A stretch of 64,000 nt of DNA, from positions 20,892,370 to 20,956,369 of the forward strand of contig NC_045140.1 in assembly GCF_008831285.2 (NCBI RefSeq), written 5' to 3'. Of the stretch, positions 12,701 through 23,660 are shown piece after piece. Below the pieces are notes generated by a model. The model was given only the letters and a program-made list of their open reading frames with translations. It did not search any database and was not told the origin of the DNA. The DNA comes from Nymphaea colorata (taxonomy: Eukaryota; Streptophyta; Magnoliopsida; Nymphaeales; Nymphaeaceae). A program made the translations under genes and the position numbers. How positions within the stretch are numbered: position 1 is the stretch's first letter; the number at the start of each line of letters is the position of its first letter.

Positions 12701-13641
12701 GTTAATGCCATAACATTACCATGCTTCATTCAATAGAGAAAGCAGAATTTACGACCAATAACAAATTCAACGCACGAACTGACCATATAAAAAATGAATT
12801 TAAACGTCCAAATGATGATGACTAAATTTCCCAATAACAAAGAGAAGCAATTAAAAACCACCAACTTGGTCCTCCAAGATTTAACATTCGCCCTATAGTT
12901 CATTACTTGTCAGATGGGAAAGGAAACTGCAAAAAATTCTGTTGAAAATATCAAAGTACAAAAGAAGCCTTAAAGATCAGTTGCCAGCAACCAAATTGAC
13001 CCTTGAAAAGAAACGCGGCTATTTCACCTCTGGATCTGCTCCAGAAGGACAAAATATTCTTACTCAACCCACGTACTAACCAGCTTCGAGAAATCCAAAA
13101 CTGATCTAGCAGAACTCGTTGAGTTCTGCTCAAGTAAGAAAACACAAAAAGAAAGTGGACATCGGACACACGAATTGCCAACCAAATCATACACGGCGTA
13201 CTACAAGGGAAAACCGAAGCCGAAGAAACTCTTCCTCCCCAAGGAAACACACGCCCTACCATGGTCAATTTCAAGTGACACTTCCTACGTACGTACGAAC
13301 TTCGATTCCCACCAAATTCGCCAACGACAGCTACAAGAAAACTAAAAGCTAAATAATCCTTGTTCAAGACAACCAAATTCATACGCCAAACACCCACAAC
13401 ATGGTGAAGAGAACCACCCAGGAAGCCGCATCATCGAAGCGTTTTGGAGAGAAAACAACACTTACATTGCAGCGATGGTAGCGAGCCATTTGAGAATAGA
13501 CGTCCCGATCCCAACGCCACCAAGAGAAACGGCGTGCTTCGCCAGCTTCCTGGCCGCCGTGGCCAGCTCGTTGAGATCAGATTCAAGCAACTCCTCGTTC
13601 ACTCCGTCCGTCTTCATCTTCAGGAACTCCATCCTCCCCAT
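9718..13641 (-). CDS. COR413-PM: COR413 cold-acclimation plasma-membrane protein
   Basis: Four exons in transcription order are 13641-13466, 12649-12542, 12460-12390 and 9971-9718 (stop TGA). All have consensus splice sites and correct phase, giving 202 residues against about 197 in Arabidopsis COR413-PM1. Family landmarks are the N-terminal MGRMEFLKMKTD, then YLLILDRTNWRTNMLTSLLV, LRLFFPRHFPDWLEMPGSL, the highly conserved LLQEHIRASGGFRNSFTQS, and a C-terminal NTLGIIVLLVYPLW. The protein is hydrophobic with several predicted membrane spans (WCOR413 family). Members are induced by cold, drought and ABA and are thought to protect membranes during freezing; biochemical activity is unknown. I chose the ATG at 13641 (MGRM) because relatives begin this way; the in-frame ATG at 13632 is the alternative. 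The last intron is 2.4 kb and contains a tandem duplication. Two CRT/DRE cores lie upstream. Confidence 0.95.
11624..11920. repeat. Tandem duplication of about 147 bp in the last COR413 intron
   Basis: Two adjacent copies, about 11624-11770 and 11771-11917, share TAAGTTGCAGCTAC, CATAGGGCAA and GATTATATGATGAATC in the same order and spacing, with many substitutions and small indels. The divergence indicates an old duplication. It does not touch splice sites. Confidence 0.8.
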
Positions 13642-13923
13642 CTTCTCCTGCACCACCAAAGAGAGAAGCGGCACCCTTCCCCCACCAAAAACCAGAAAAA
13701 GAGAGAGAAAGAGAGTGGGAAATGATCCCAAGAGGAGGAATTGGAAGATAAATGGGGCGGTGGGATCGCGGATGCGATAAGAACGGCGCCAGAACCGTTA
13801 CTCTGGAAGACTGTAAAAAGCGTAGGTATCTGGCGATGATTTTTTCTCTCTCGCCCGTCATACTCAATACAACGTATCTGTAACGCGACTCGCCGTCGAC
13901 GGGATTGACACTCTGGCAAAGGG

Positions 13924-13929
13924 GCCGAC
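13924..13929 (+). promoter_or_regulatory. CRT/DRE core GCCGAC upstream of COR413
   Basis: GCCGAC matches the RCCGAC core bound by CBF/DREB1 cold-response factors. It lies 283 bp upstream of the COR413 start codon, on the strand opposite to the gene; such elements work in either orientation. A six-base motif is expected about once per kilobase by chance, so the support comes mainly from the gene being cold-regulated in other plants. Confidence 0.4.
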
Positions 13930-14098
13930 TGAGTTCGGTTGGGCAAGAATGGCATGGGTGACACGGTACATTCGGCGACCCTCAGCTACAGATTGCGACG
14001 GCTTTGACGGTCGATCATCCATGAACTTTACATGTACCTAATCGACTTGGATGAATGCAAATTATGCAATTATTGGAGCTATCAAAGTTATTGCTCCT

Positions 14099-14104
14099 GT
14101 CGGT
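14099..14104 (-). promoter_or_regulatory. Second CRT/DRE core ACCGAC upstream of COR413
   Basis: Read on the gene's strand this is ACCGAC, the classical DRE core, about 460 bp upstream of the COR413 start. Together with the site at 13924 it makes a plausible CBF-responsive promoter. Confidence 0.4.
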
Positions 14105-15691
14105 TACTAATAACACTTTGGCCATATTGCTCTTGATGAGCTCAAACAAGGCCGATGGGACTTCCATTCAGAACCTTCAATCAACTTAATGTGGCAGATG
14201 CTTCACACCAAAAGCGAAAGTTCATCAAATGAAGAAAAAAGTAACTCGAACTTTGTCTCAGATTTACAAACAGAAAGGTTCGTCCCGTAGAACAACAAGG
14301 AGTGCGGTTAAAGCTGTTGATCTCAGATCCGATAAGGCAAGAGGTCGTGTAATGGGCCATAAGCTCAAGCTGCAGATTTGGCGGCTTTTAACAAAGAGGG
14401 AAAACTACAAAGCTCAAACTGATCCCAATCCAAAGAAAATAATTGCTGGGCCCAATTCCAACTCATCGACAACCCCCGCTCGAGACACGACAACTCAGCC
14501 ATTGATTGTTTAACTGGCGCTCATATCATTCACTGCATAACGATCCCTAGAAGCGCGATTATATCATTCCCCCCCATGGGCTTATACCAAGATTGGATAT
14601 CATGCATGCTAACATTATTAATGTGTTTGCTGTTGACCCAACCGTTTTGCAGACAAATAAACGGTTCTCCTCCTCCTTAATTCTTGCTGCACTGGGAATC
14701 CAATGAAAAAAAGTTGCAAACTGCTCCTGGTTTTGTGTGAAAACATGAGCTTCTGATTTGCAGCTATCTTCATATTCTTCTTACTTTTTTATCTTTAAAT
14801 GGGTTCTGCTTGCTTTATTCTGTAAAAACCACTTAAAAAATGCCGAGTTAACCTGATTTGATATGGCTGACACTGCCTCGTCCACTGATCACTCTTTAAA
14901 ATAGTTCACCTCACTTAAAAATTTGTGAGCATTGCCGATGGCTTTTTTAGAAACTTTTAATGTGTTTTTCATGTGTCATAGATGATAGATGGCTTCCTTA
15001 CAAACTCCTTGGCACTTGATAGATGGTTTTTGAGATATTAAAAAAATAGAATATTAAAAGTTTTAAATAAAGATAAATACCAAACCAGGTATTCGATGGG
15101 TATGAAGACTCCCAATAACTAAGCGGGCAGCCTTAAGCTTCCGGCAAGGAACTTGGACCTGCCCGAGCTAGGTTTTCTCTAACCTTGGGCCGCCCAGCCT
15201 AACCCTAGCTTGACTCATACCACATGGAACAAATACTACCGCTTTGAACAAATACTACGAATACAGTTGTGCAATATTAATTACAAAATTTATTGAGGGT
15301 TGTATTTATCACAGTACATGCCCCTAAGTAAATGGATTGGCCACGTTAGTGGGTATGCAAGGGATAAGCTTGCAGTATAGTTTAAAAATCTTGACTCATT
15401 TCAATAATATTGCAATAATGCGTACATGTCGGAACATAAGAGAACTGACCTATTTTGTTCGCTGAAAAAATCAAATAGCTCTTTTCTGTGCCTTCTAAGA
15501 ATCAAAACTTGCGCGGGGCTTTGATTATTGCGGGGCATGGATCCGGTTTCATGGGTTCCTGAATTCACCTACTCCTTACTTACGCCGGCCCATCTCAAAT
15601 TATGTAGCTGTTTGAAAGAACAACACAATCCTATTCGAATGGAAGATTGGAAGAAGAAAATTAATCTGTTTGAAACTCACACACAGACACA

Positions 15692-15709
15692 CTCTCTCTC
15701 TCTCTCTCT

Positions 15710-15740
<31 letters not shown>
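15692..15740. repeat. Composite (CT)n-(AC)n-(AT)n microsatellite
   Basis: Three dinucleotide runs follow one another: CT (15692-15710), AC (to 15720) and AT (15721-15740). Same order as the other CT-to-AT composites in this window, with an added AC block. Confidence 0.9.
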
Positions 15741-15741
<1 letters not shown>

Positions 15742-16043
15742 AGGAAAATCTTTCCGCTTAGCCGCCGCTCCATTCTCTCGGCTCATCCTAGCCGTCGCTC
15801 TGAGAAAGATCGGGCGGCTTTTTCGTTTTGCTCCTTGCACCTTGTTTCTCTCTCCCCGAACAACACTCTTTCTTCCCCACTCTGAACTTCCTCTCAAACC
15901 CCTTTAGTTTTCCCTTGTTTCCCTCTCTTCTGCTCCATCAATGTGTGGGAGGTGACTACACCGTGAACACCCACCATCACCATCTGCTGCTGGTGGAGAA
16001 ACAGGGGCTCCGCAACACCTTTTGAAATAAGAGATTGGATCGG

Positions 16044-16044
<1 letters not shown>

Positions 16045-16077
<33 letters not shown>
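16045..16077. repeat. (TA)n microsatellite
   Basis: Uninterrupted TA dinucleotides of about 33 bp, 148 bp before the left LTR of the copia element. Confidence 0.9.
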
Positions 16078-16079
<2 letters not shown>

Positions 16080-16224
16080 GTGAAAGAGAAAGAGAAAAAT
16101 TGATCGAGATCATACTACTAGGTGAAAGACCAAAAAGAGACGCATTGTTTGATGTTTAAAATGTTTTTTTTTTGTCATCTACCTTTACCGATATGATTTT
16201 AAGAACAGGTTCATGCAAAACATA

Positions 16225-16409
16225 TGTTAAATGGTAGAGAGAGGGAAAGAGTGAAGATGGAAAGAATCTTCATTCATTATTGACAAAGCCTTACCCAACG
16301 TAAGATATATATACAAAATCAATGATAGATAAGGCAAGACAGGGAATCACGGCTCAATATGTTTCAGGATGCTGCTGATTCTTATCTAGAAGTTGTGTAA
16401 CGTCTAACA
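16225..16409 (-). repeat. 3' LTR of the copia element (left end)
   Basis: 185 bp, TGTTA...TAACA. It shares with the right LTR the stretches AAATGGTAGAGAGAGGGAAA, TTGACAAAGCCTTACCCAAC and AGAAGTTGTGTAACGTC. It lacks about 40 bp and a small purine-rich duplication present in the other LTR. Confidence 0.95.
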
Positions 16410-16474
16410 CTTGCCCGCCCTCAAGTTGGCACCGAGAGGCCTAACTTGCTTTTTAATTTGATGAACACATCTTT

Positions 16475-19395
16475 ACCTAAAGCCTTAGTGAAAATGTCAG
16501 CAACTTGATTTTGAGTCTCCACATGTTTGGTATGAATCTCTCCATTCTAATCCTCTCCCCTATAACATGACAATCAGTTTCTATATGCTTGGTCCTCTCA
16601 TGAAATACAAGATTTGCAGATATGTGAACTACTGCCAAATTGTCGCTATATAATTCTATTAGTTGTTGATGTTTGATTTCAATATTGCTTAATAACTATT
16701 TTATACAAATCATCTCGCATGTCGTTAGAGCCATTGACTTGTACTCAGCCTCTGTTGATGACCTTGAAATGGTAGTTTGCTTCTTTACAATCTATGATAT
16801 TGGATTTTCCCAATAAAGATAGACATTTCCCCAATAAAGATGCAAAAGCCTGAAGTGGATCTTCACGTTATTGGGCACGTGGCCCAATCTAAGTCACAAT
16901 AAGCTTTGACACTAATTTTACTAAATAAAGATAAAAATATACCAAAGGTTGGCATGGATTTGATGTACCGAAGAATTCTAAAGGCTGCGTCCATGTGTGT
17001 TATTGGGTTGCGACATGAACTGACTTAGTAATTGGACGTTGTGTAAGATGTCAGGTCGTGGGATGGTGAGATAAGCGAGCCGTCCAATCAATTTTTTGTA
17101 AAATGTGAGGTCTTTCAATGGCTGGCCTGCTTCATCATCAAGTTTCAAATGTTGCTCCATGGGAGTTTCGTTTGGTTTGTCACCGTTATACCCGGCCTCA
17201 CTCAGAGTATCCATGTTGTATTTCCTTTGAGATAAGAATATGCCTTGTTTGGAACGGGCAACTTCAATACCCAAAAAATATTTTAATATACCCAAATCTT
17301 TTAGCTGAAACTTGCTGTTGTTGACAGACTTCAAATTTGTAATTTTCTCTTGATTGTTTCATGCATGCAATTATTATGTCATCCACATAGATGATAATAA
17401 GTAGTCTGCCTTTGACTAAGTAAAACCTAGTTGTATTAAGGTTTCAGTAAGTTTAAAGAACCAATTGCGAGATGATTACTTGAGCGATTACTTGAGCCCA
17501 TATAATGATTTTTTTAGCCGACATACTTCATGCTCCCCCTATCGGGTAAGACCAGGAGGGAGAGTCATGTATACTTGTTCAGAGAGGTCACCATGTAAGA
17601 AGACATTATTGACGTCAACTTGGAATAGACTCCACCATTTGATGCGGCAATAGACAAGAGACATGGAATGATAGTGATTTTAGCAACTGGTGAGAAGGTC
17701 TCTGTGTAGTCTACAACCTTTGTTTGGGTATAGCCTTTGGCAACGATGTACGCCTTATGTTGCTCAATGGTGCCATCAACATGGTATTTGAGATTATACA
17801 CTCATTTGCATCCAATGAAGTGTTTGTTGGGAGGTAAATCAACGACGTCCCAAGTGAAATTTTTTTCGAGTGCACAAACAGCAGCCATAGCATCATGCTA
17901 TTCTGCAAACTGCATCGCCTGGTGGAAGGACGATGGTCTAGAATGGTGGAGAAGAGAAGTGAAGAAAGCTTGGTAGTTAGGAAAGAAATGTTGAAGATGA
18001 AGGTAGTTGGTGATGGGGTACCTAATGCCTTTAATGGATGCCTTGATGCCAATTCAGATGATTGAGTTGGATGAATGGAGTAGCATTGGAAGTCCTTGAG
18101 GTGTCAAGGAGGCGCACATACCCCAGTTGATCGCCGTATTGGTGGGGCAATGTTAGGTTGGGTGGGCATATGAGATGCGTTCGGATGTGGAGTGGGCATG
18201 GTATGAGGGTCGACATATTCAAGAGGTTCATGAATAAGGAGATGTATGACAACATCACTATGGACTTCCTTTATATTGTGGAAATGAAAGGTATCTTCAG
18301 AAAATTGAACATCACGACTCGTAAAAATTTCTTGGATATTAAGATCGTATAATTTATAAGTATTTTGGCCAAAAGGATATTCTATAAAAATGCATTTGCC
18401 AGAATGTGCGTCAAACTTGTGAGATTTTCCAATATTATATGCATAAACACCCAAACACTTGAAGATGCTCATACTTGGGCTTCTTTTCATAAAGAATCTC
18501 GTAAGGGGTTTTACCATGTAAAGGTTGTGTAGGCAACCGGTTTAGTAAGTAAGCAGCAGATAAAATACAATCTCCCCAAAACTTGATAGGAAGGCCAGCT
18601 TGAAAACAAAGGACACGAGCAATATTCAATAAATCCTTGTGCTTCCGTTCTACCACTCCATTTTGTTGTGGGGTGGCAACGCAAGAGTGTGAGCGCTATA
18701 TTCCTTTATTATGCAACAAAGTTTTCAAGTGGGATGAAAAGAACTCAGTTCCATTATCACTGCAAATTTTTAATATTGTTGTAGAAAATTGATTTTTTAC
18801 AAGGTTACGGAATTTTTCAATGTACAATTATGTTTTTGATTTGTGGCGCATAAGAAAAACCCAACGGAAAAAATCGTCCACAATAGTAAGAAAATAGTGG
18901 GTGCCTGAGAGTGAAGGTGTTTGATAGCCTTCCCATATGTCACAATGAACCAATTAAAATATGCTAGTAGTACAGATAATACTATTTGGAAATGGCAAAC
19001 GTGTTTGTTTGGCAAGATAACATGCAGAACAATGTTCATGTTTGGAAGCAAAATTAAAAAATTGAAATAGCCTTTAATTGGGGAAAAGAGGGGTGACCAA
19101 GTCGAAGATGCCAGAGACTTTGCTGGTCGGACGAAATAGCAGCAACACGTGGTCCTTCATCCTCAAGAACATATAATCTATTCGCCATTCTACCCTTCCC
19201 AACCATCTTCAGTGAGTGTCGATCCTTAATAGTGCAACAATCATTGTCAAATATAATTTGACATTGATTTTCATTGACAAATTTAGGCACTGATATAAGA
19301 TTAAAAGTAAAAGAGGGAACACAACGAACATTATGCAAAGTAATGGAGGGGTTTAAGTGAATCTGACCGACGTGTGATAGGTGTAGAAGAACCAT
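16475..19395 (-). pseudogene. copia pol remnant: protease, integrase, reverse transcriptase, RNase H
   Basis: Separate open pieces on the minus strand carry, in order: a GAG-pre-integrase segment with LWHLRLGHPSFPQL (19054-19395); an integrase core segment with [18 protein letters not shown] (18435-18656) continuing into the integrase C-terminal part (18104-18517); RT pieces at 17565-17801; the RT catalytic YVDD near 17385; LKDLGILKYFLGIEVA (16978-17334); and a residual RNase H end with ADIFTKALG near 16490. The pieces lie in different frames with stops between them, so pol is inactive. Confidence 0.9.
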
Positions 19396-19699
19396 TAGGA
19401 AGCTGGACCAGATTCGATTTAACTAGCAAGTGATGAATAAGACGGGATAATGAATTGGTGATATAGTGTGTAGTGCCATTATCGATTATCTAAGTTTGAG
19501 AATAAGTTTGACAAATAGGGTAGTACCTATTAGATTGACTTTGGGAGTCTTGGAATTCATGAATTCTAGAAATTGTTGAAAGAGATCTGAATTAGGAGAA
19601 GCTGGCTGTTCTAGCACTTTGGTAGAGGCACTGAGAGATGCAATATCAGTTCAGGATGAGTTTGCTTATGGCTGTTGTCGTTGAACACCAAAGTTTTTC

Positions 19700-20929
19700 T
19701 TCTTAAGAAAGTCGTGTAGATGATAACATTGAAGTTTGGTAAGGCCTAATCAGCCACAGTGGTCACATTGGGGTCTAGGGAGTCCCATGGATCTAATAGC
19801 ATTATTATGACTTGTATCTTGGCGTTTTATGGTAACTACCGTAGAATGTGTCAGGCTGAAGTGGAATATGAAGCTCTCACTGCCTTTCTTCTTAAACAAA
19901 TAATGCATAAGCATTGGATGTGTCAGACATTGGTTCCATAAGAAGTATCTGGCTGCGAATGAGACCAAAACTTTCATTCAAGCCCATCAAAAACTGAATA
20001 AGTCTACCATGTTATTGTATTTCAGTCAACTTTTTTATTGCTCCACAATCACATATCGGTGGAGTGACATATGCATCATATTAATCTCATAAACCTTTGA
20101 TTTGTGTATAATAAATGTTTATAAGATTGCAGTTGATGGTTTGCTGTTGAATTTGATACAAGCGAGGAGCGTTAGACTGTGTGAATCTGATTTTTAGCTC
20201 CTAAAAAAAAAACAATTTCTTTGGCATATGCGACTGTTGGCATCAAAGACTTATGAATGACATTGAGCAGCCAGGAAATGATCATATTATTGCATTTTTT
20301 CCAAGATATAACAAGAGATGCCGGGATGTGGGTTTTGGTATGGAACCATCGACGAAACCCATCTTATTCTTTGCTAAGAGAGTCATGGTCATTGCACGCC
20401 TCCATGTTTCATAGTTGTTGCCAGTGCGAGTGACATATGCATCATATTCATCCCATAAACCTTTGATTTGTGTATAATAAATGTTTATAAGAGACTGACC
20501 TTGTTTGCAATTGATGATTTGCTGCTGAATTTGATACAAGCGAAGAGTATTAGACTGCGTGAATCTGATTTTTAGCTCCTTAAAAAAAAAAGCAACTTCT
20601 TTGGCATATAGGACTGTTGGCATCAAGGACTTATGAATGACATTGAGTAGCCAGAAAATGATCATATTATTGCATCTTTTCCAATATATAATGAGAGATG
20701 TCGGGGTTGTGGGTTTTGGTATGGAACCATCGACGAAACCCATCTTATTCTTTGCTAAGAGAGTCATGGTCATGACTCGCCTCCATCTTTCATGGTTGTT
20801 GCCAGTGAGAGGTTGAGAAACAAGGCAAGCACCGGGATTGTCAGAGTGGTGGAGGTAAAATGGATTGTCATCTTGGGCAGTCGTTTCTGATCTCAAAGAT
20901 GACCCAATAGCTCCTTGAGTTTTTGCCAT
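19700..20929 (-). pseudogene. copia gag remnant with internal duplication
   Basis: The frame opens at 20929 (MAKTQG...) and runs to a stop at 20282. It contains the copia gag N-terminal block (NPFYLHHSDNPGACLVSQPL, then NNHERWRRVMTMTLLAKNK). The segment around MTMTLLAKNKMGFVDGSIPK occurs twice because about 365 bp of DNA is tandemly duplicated (20064-20426 and 20430-20807), after which the frame is lost. A degenerate zinc knuckle (CDHCG, then a stop codon) can be seen near 19750. No functional capsid product can come from this reading frame. Confidence 0.85.
20064..20807. repeat. Tandem duplication of about 365 bp within copia gag
   Basis: Copy one (20064-20426) and copy two (20430-20807) start with GTGACATATGCATCATATT and end with GTTGTTGCCAG. 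They differ by scattered substitutions and a deletion of roughly 15 bp. The flanking halves of gag occur once, so this happened after or during the life of the element. Confidence 0.9.
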
Positions 20930-20951
20930 TGATGAGACTTAGGACCCCTTT

Positions 20952-20964
20952 GGCTTTGATACCA
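20952..20964 (-). other. Primer-binding site (tRNA-iMet type)
   Basis: On the minus strand TGGTATCAAAGCC starts immediately after the 5' LTR. It differs at one base from the usual copia site TGGTATCAGAGCC, which the second copia element of this window carries intact. Confidence 0.9.
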
Positions 20965-21223
20965 TGTTAAATGGTAGAGAGAGGGAAAGAGTGAAGATAG
21001 AAAGAGAGAGGGAAAGGGTGAAGACGGAAAGAATCCTTCGTTCCTTATTGACAAAGCCTTACCCAACGTAAGGTATACATACAAAATCAAATGCTTATCT
21101 TTTCTATTTACTTGTATATACAACAGGATGATAGATAAGGCAAGATAGGGAATCACGGCTCAATTTGTTTCCTGAAATCACAATGTTGCTGATTGTTATC
21201 CAGAAGTTGTGTAACGTCTAACA
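20965..21223 (-). repeat. 5' LTR of the copia element (right end)
   Basis: 259 bp, TGTTA...TAACA in plus orientation. It contains an internal purine-rich duplication (AGAGAGAGGGAAAG repeated near 20980-21020) absent from its partner, and an extra AT-rich segment near 21090-21125. It would carry the promoter for the leftward transcript. Confidence 0.95.
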
Positions 21224-21228
21224 ACATA

Positions 21229-23660
21229 CATTGAGTTAACCATTTTTTAGACTTTAATAGTGTTTTTATGATGAGTAAAATTGAATGGCTTCCATTTTTC
21301 CATCTTTAGCAACACTTACTCTTCATTTCATGGCTTTGAGCTATCCTTAAATCCATATAATTCACATGAACAAATTTAATAGTGTGTTAGATTAAGAATC
21401 GCACGACAAATACTTTTTCTGAACCAAACTTGATACTTAACAGGCATTGCAGGCTCAAAGGAATCAAAAGTTGAACAGAATCAGCTTGATTACTTGTCAT
21501 GTGCAGAAAAATATTCATACGCCATTGGAATGAAAAAGGACTTGAGAGAGAAATACAACACTCTGAGCCACAGGATGATCATTTTGTAGCATACTGAATG
21601 GTGAAGAGAACAACTGCTGGATGAATGTGAAGACCACTAAGCAAATGAAAGCAAACTTATACACTGAAACGACGACAAACTCAACTCCAGCTCCCTTCTT
21701 TTTAATGACAGCCATGGAAAGTTTGATTTAATGCTTTAATGGTTCCATCCAAGATCGACTCACGCGCCTTAGGTTAGTGGATCCAAACCAGTCCATGTTC
21801 AGCTTCAACTCACACTCAAAATGGCTAGGAAACAAAGAACTGGCAATATGAAATGCGTACATAAATCTTTGAAGATTTTTAAAAATATTTGAGATAAGAT
21901 TATTTTCAATATGTTTCCTTTTATACACATCCCATTGTTTCATTCTTGAATCAAGAGGTTATTACAATCTGCAGTAATTTTGTTGCATCATCGAATTGGC
22001 AATGGATAGACTTCCTTATCGCGTCTATGCCTAGTTGACTGCTAGTAGGTGGGTTTGAACCATGATTTCCTTGTAATAAGATGAGATTCCCCAGCTGCTA
22101 TATTAGATTCAGCGATATGGATCTGTTTATAACTCTTTTCCAAAAACAACCATGCTTAGCCTAACTCGAATCATGTTTCTGGTCATATGAATTTGCTCCT
22201 ATTAATCATCGGTCAGGTCCAAATATGATCCGATCCTCGCCCACTCACTGGCACTTACAAAGGACTAAACATCTTTAAAGCAACTGAATGAATAAAACGG
22301 CAATAAAACACATTTAAAAAAAAACCCAGCAAGAAAAAATGTGTATTATATGTGTTTTTTGTATCTTTTATTATTAATTTCTCATTTATCTTATTTGTAT
22401 ATAATTTTCAGGATTTTTTAATTTTTTTTTTAAATTACTGAATTTTGCTCAAAATTTTTATGAGACATACAACTTTGTCATATTATGCCTAGAAATTCAT
22501 CGCTGAATAATACCCATCAACAAAATATGTGACAATGGTAGACATGCCTGGATACTATATGGCCTTCATCGACACGGCATGCTACAGGCCTACATCTTTA
22601 AAATTTAGATCCATCTATGCCAATAATTGGCGCATGGCCATTCCTTGCCATGTTTATTTAGATAATTAATTATGTGGTACAATGAATTACCAATGTCTGT
22701 TTTATCAAATTTTAAAGGAAAATAATTTCATTACGCTATGATTTAATTCTAATTATTTATCTAAATCTAACAATCTTAAAAAATGCAAATCAAATATTTA
22801 TCAAGAACCATTTTGATATAACAATTTTATCAAATTACATATATCAACCACAAAATCAAACTCCCAGGTACTCATTCAAAGCAAATGACTGACCTTAACT
22901 GGGCTCATTAAAAAGATGGACCTTGAGTTTAAGATGTTCTTTGGCATTCTCAATAAAAATATTCTGCGAGTGTTGCATGAATCAAACCTAAAGGTTGAAG
23001 CATATTTATGTAATGTTTAATATAGTGTTTCACAAACCTGTTTTAACCTTTGAAACAAATTAATGAAACCCGAATATGAGGTTATTGTGCCGAATGACTA
23101 AGGGGTGGTTTGGTAGCATGAATATTTTATGAGTGCTTCATAAATAAAATAAAAAGTCTTTCATAACATACATAAAGCACTAAAATTGAGACATACTTAA
23201 AACACAAGCACTAAAATTGAGACATATTTAAAACACTCACATATTATTTCTATTGTCAAATAACTTCAAAATGCGATCAAAACCAAGCCCATTAAAGGGC
23301 TTAATATTTGTGATTTATGATGCCGACCCCAAGTTAGCTGAGGCATTTGGGTCCCATTGTTGGATTTAGTATCAAAAATCAACAACCTGGATTCGCGCTA
23401 GACCCGACCCGCAAACTGCCCCCTTTTTTCTTGAGAATGGCGGCTACAGTGGTTCATTGCATGCCTTCTGGTTGCCGCGCGCGAAAGGCAGACGCCTCCT
23501 TCCAGAAGAAACGCAGCCGTTGCCCTCTCTCTCTCGCTCTCTCACTCTTCCCCCGATGAGTGGAGGGGAGAGGGATTGGTGCTTCTCCGAGAGACAGTAA
23601 CGATCGATCAGGCTTTCCTACTGTTTCTTTATCTATTTCAGAACTAGGGCTTTTGCTATC
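21229..23660. other. Intergenic DNA upstream of the PPR gene
   Basis: AT-rich and without a recognisable gene. A small minus-strand frame at 21515-21715 (66 residues with one hydrophobic stretch) is unrecognised and unsupported. Near 23170-23250 a 31-bp unit containing GCACTAAAATTGAGACATA is repeated twice. The last 200 bp (23450-23660) turn GC-richer with CT runs, typical of the 5' leader of the following PPR gene. Confidence 0.6.

Larger units (their letters stand above)
13930..16224. other. Intergenic DNA between the COR413 promoter and the copia element
   Basis: No gene recognised. The open frame at 14229-14513 (+) is lysine/threonine-rich, without homologue or splice continuity that I can see. 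Two simple-sequence blocks (15692-15740 and 16045-16077) are the only structured features. Confidence 0.6.
16225..21223 (-). mobile_element. Ty1/copia LTR retrotransposon, decayed but complete in structure
   Basis: The element is bounded by two related LTRs that begin TGTTA and end TAACA, and is flanked by a perfect 5-bp target duplication, ACATA (16220-16224 and 21224-21228). A primer-binding site for initiator tRNA-Met (TGGTATCAAAGCC on the minus strand, 20964-20952) abuts the right-hand 5' LTR. Read leftward the order is gag, zinc knuckle, protease, integrase, reverse transcriptase, RNase H, which is copia order with integrase before RT. All frames are broken by stops and shifts, so it is not autonomous. 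LTR lengths differ (259 versus 185 bp) through indels, consistent with an old insertion. Confidence 0.95.

Noticed and set aside
13462-13964. Several overlapping frames around the first COR413 exon
   Set aside because: Shadows of exon 1 and its GC-rich leader; only the frame that splices to the downstream exons is kept.
14229-14513. 94-residue plus-strand frame upstream of COR413
   Set aside because: No family resemblance and no supporting context; basic composition alone is not evidence.
15990-16015. Possible miR164-like sequence (TGGAGAAACAGGGGCTCC)
   Set aside because: Several mismatches to miR164 and no complementary arm forming a hairpin nearby.
21515-21715. 66-residue minus-strand frame with one hydrophobic segment
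   Set aside because: Could be a small membrane peptide, but no homologue is recognised and frames of this size are frequent by chance.
23101-23290. Possible MITE with ends GGGGTGGTTTGGTAGC and AACCAAGCCC
   Set aside because: The ends are only loosely complementary and no target duplication is visible.
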